Assembly: GCA_003164415.1 (NCBI GenBank)
Contig: PLTK01000172.1
Coordinates: 2,883-7,977, forward strand
Length of the DNA: 5,095 nt
Origin: Methanobacterium sp.
GTDB taxonomy: Archaea; Methanobacteriota; Methanobacteria; Methanobacteriales; Methanobacteriaceae
Reading direction: 5' to 3'
In this document: positions 4,928 to 5,095 of the stretch, in pieces
Layout: every line of letters begins with the position of its first letter
How positions within the stretch are numbered: position 1 is the stretch's first letter
Notes under the pieces: generated by a model
What the model saw: only the letters and a program-made list of their open reading frames with translations
The model's database searches: none
What the model was told of the DNA's origin: nothing
Made by a program: the position numbers and the translations under genes

Positions 4928-5095
4928 TTATATGGTTATCAGACGTACATATTCAATTTTTTTGGTTGTTTGAAACATTTTAGTTAAAGTACGCATTCTA
5001 TCTGCGTCTCCTTCCATAATAAAAAGTTCTAAACATTTATCTTCTTTAATATGGCTGTGTATTTGTGTCTCAATAATATCCTCAAAATCGTGTTT
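4928..5095 (-). CDS. NikR-like nickel-responsive regulator, C-terminal domain (cut by window edge)
   Basis: Fifty-five in-frame residues plus a TAA stop, entering from the right edge on the minus strand. NikR proteins are ribbon-helix-helix repressors whose C-terminal ACT-like domain tetramerises and binds Ni2+. The fragment contains His2, His13, His15 and Cys21 in KHDFEDIIETQIHSHIKEDK followed by CLELFIMEGDADRM. Their spacing (11, 2, 6) is exactly that of the E. coli NikR ligands His76, His87, His89 and Cys95, and CLE plus the following strand match the family. The tail (TTKKIEYVRLITI) lacks the glycines common in classical NikR (GVKHG-type), so this may be one of the divergent paralogues methanogens often carry. 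The DNA-binding N-terminus is outside the window. Targets are unknown; nickel uptake genes are expected for true NikR. I withhold a gene symbol because paralogue status is unsettled. Confidence 0.85.
   Translation of the reverse strand, partial: KHDFEDIIETQIHSHIKEDKCLELFIMEGDADRMRTLTKMFQTTKKIEYVRLITI

Overview
The window looks like archaeal DNA, most likely from a methanogen of the order Methanobacteriales (Methanobacterium or a close relative). This is inferred from several things seen together: very AT-rich spacers, GGTG/GAGGTG-type Shine-Dalgarno sequences, TATA-box promoters of the TTTATATA kind, T-tract terminators, single-RCK TrkA subunits, a PAS/HisKA_2 histidine kinase and a NikR-type nickel regulator. 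No rRNA, tRNA, CRISPR array or complete insertion sequence is visible.

Layout, left to right. (1) Positions 1-1897, minus strand: a potassium-uptake operon transcribed toward the left edge, trkA1 (GTG start, 1897) - trkA2 - trkH (cut by the window edge). The genes are almost touching, each has its own ribosome-binding site, and a TATA-like promoter overlapped by an inverted repeat lies just upstream. (2) 1898-2403: about 500 bp without a gene, holding a hairpin/T10 terminator-like structure. (3) 2404-2796, minus strand: a small secreted protein whose mature part is largely five and a half tandem 13-residue repeats. (4) 2940-3259, plus strand: the decayed 3' end (ATPase domain) of a histidine kinase gene, with two frameshifts and a stop codon. 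(5) 3413-4594, plus strand: an intact soluble PAS-HisKA_2-HATPase sensor kinase with its own promoter and a 20-bp perfect palindrome upstream. (6) 4595-4927: gene-free, with a long imperfect inverted repeat whose core recurs beside the secreted-protein gene. (7) 4928-5095, minus strand: the C-terminal metal-binding domain of a NikR-like regulator, cut by the right edge, with all four nickel-ligand positions kept.

How the genes work together: TrkH is the membrane K+ translocating subunit and the two TrkA proteins are its cytosolic nucleotide-binding regulatory subunits, so region 1 is one functional unit. The kinase, the secreted repeat protein and the NikR-like protein have no visible functional tie to it or to each other. 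I do not see a complete new biological system; the most unusual items are the 13-residue repeat protein, the kinase relic and the repeated inverted-repeat core.
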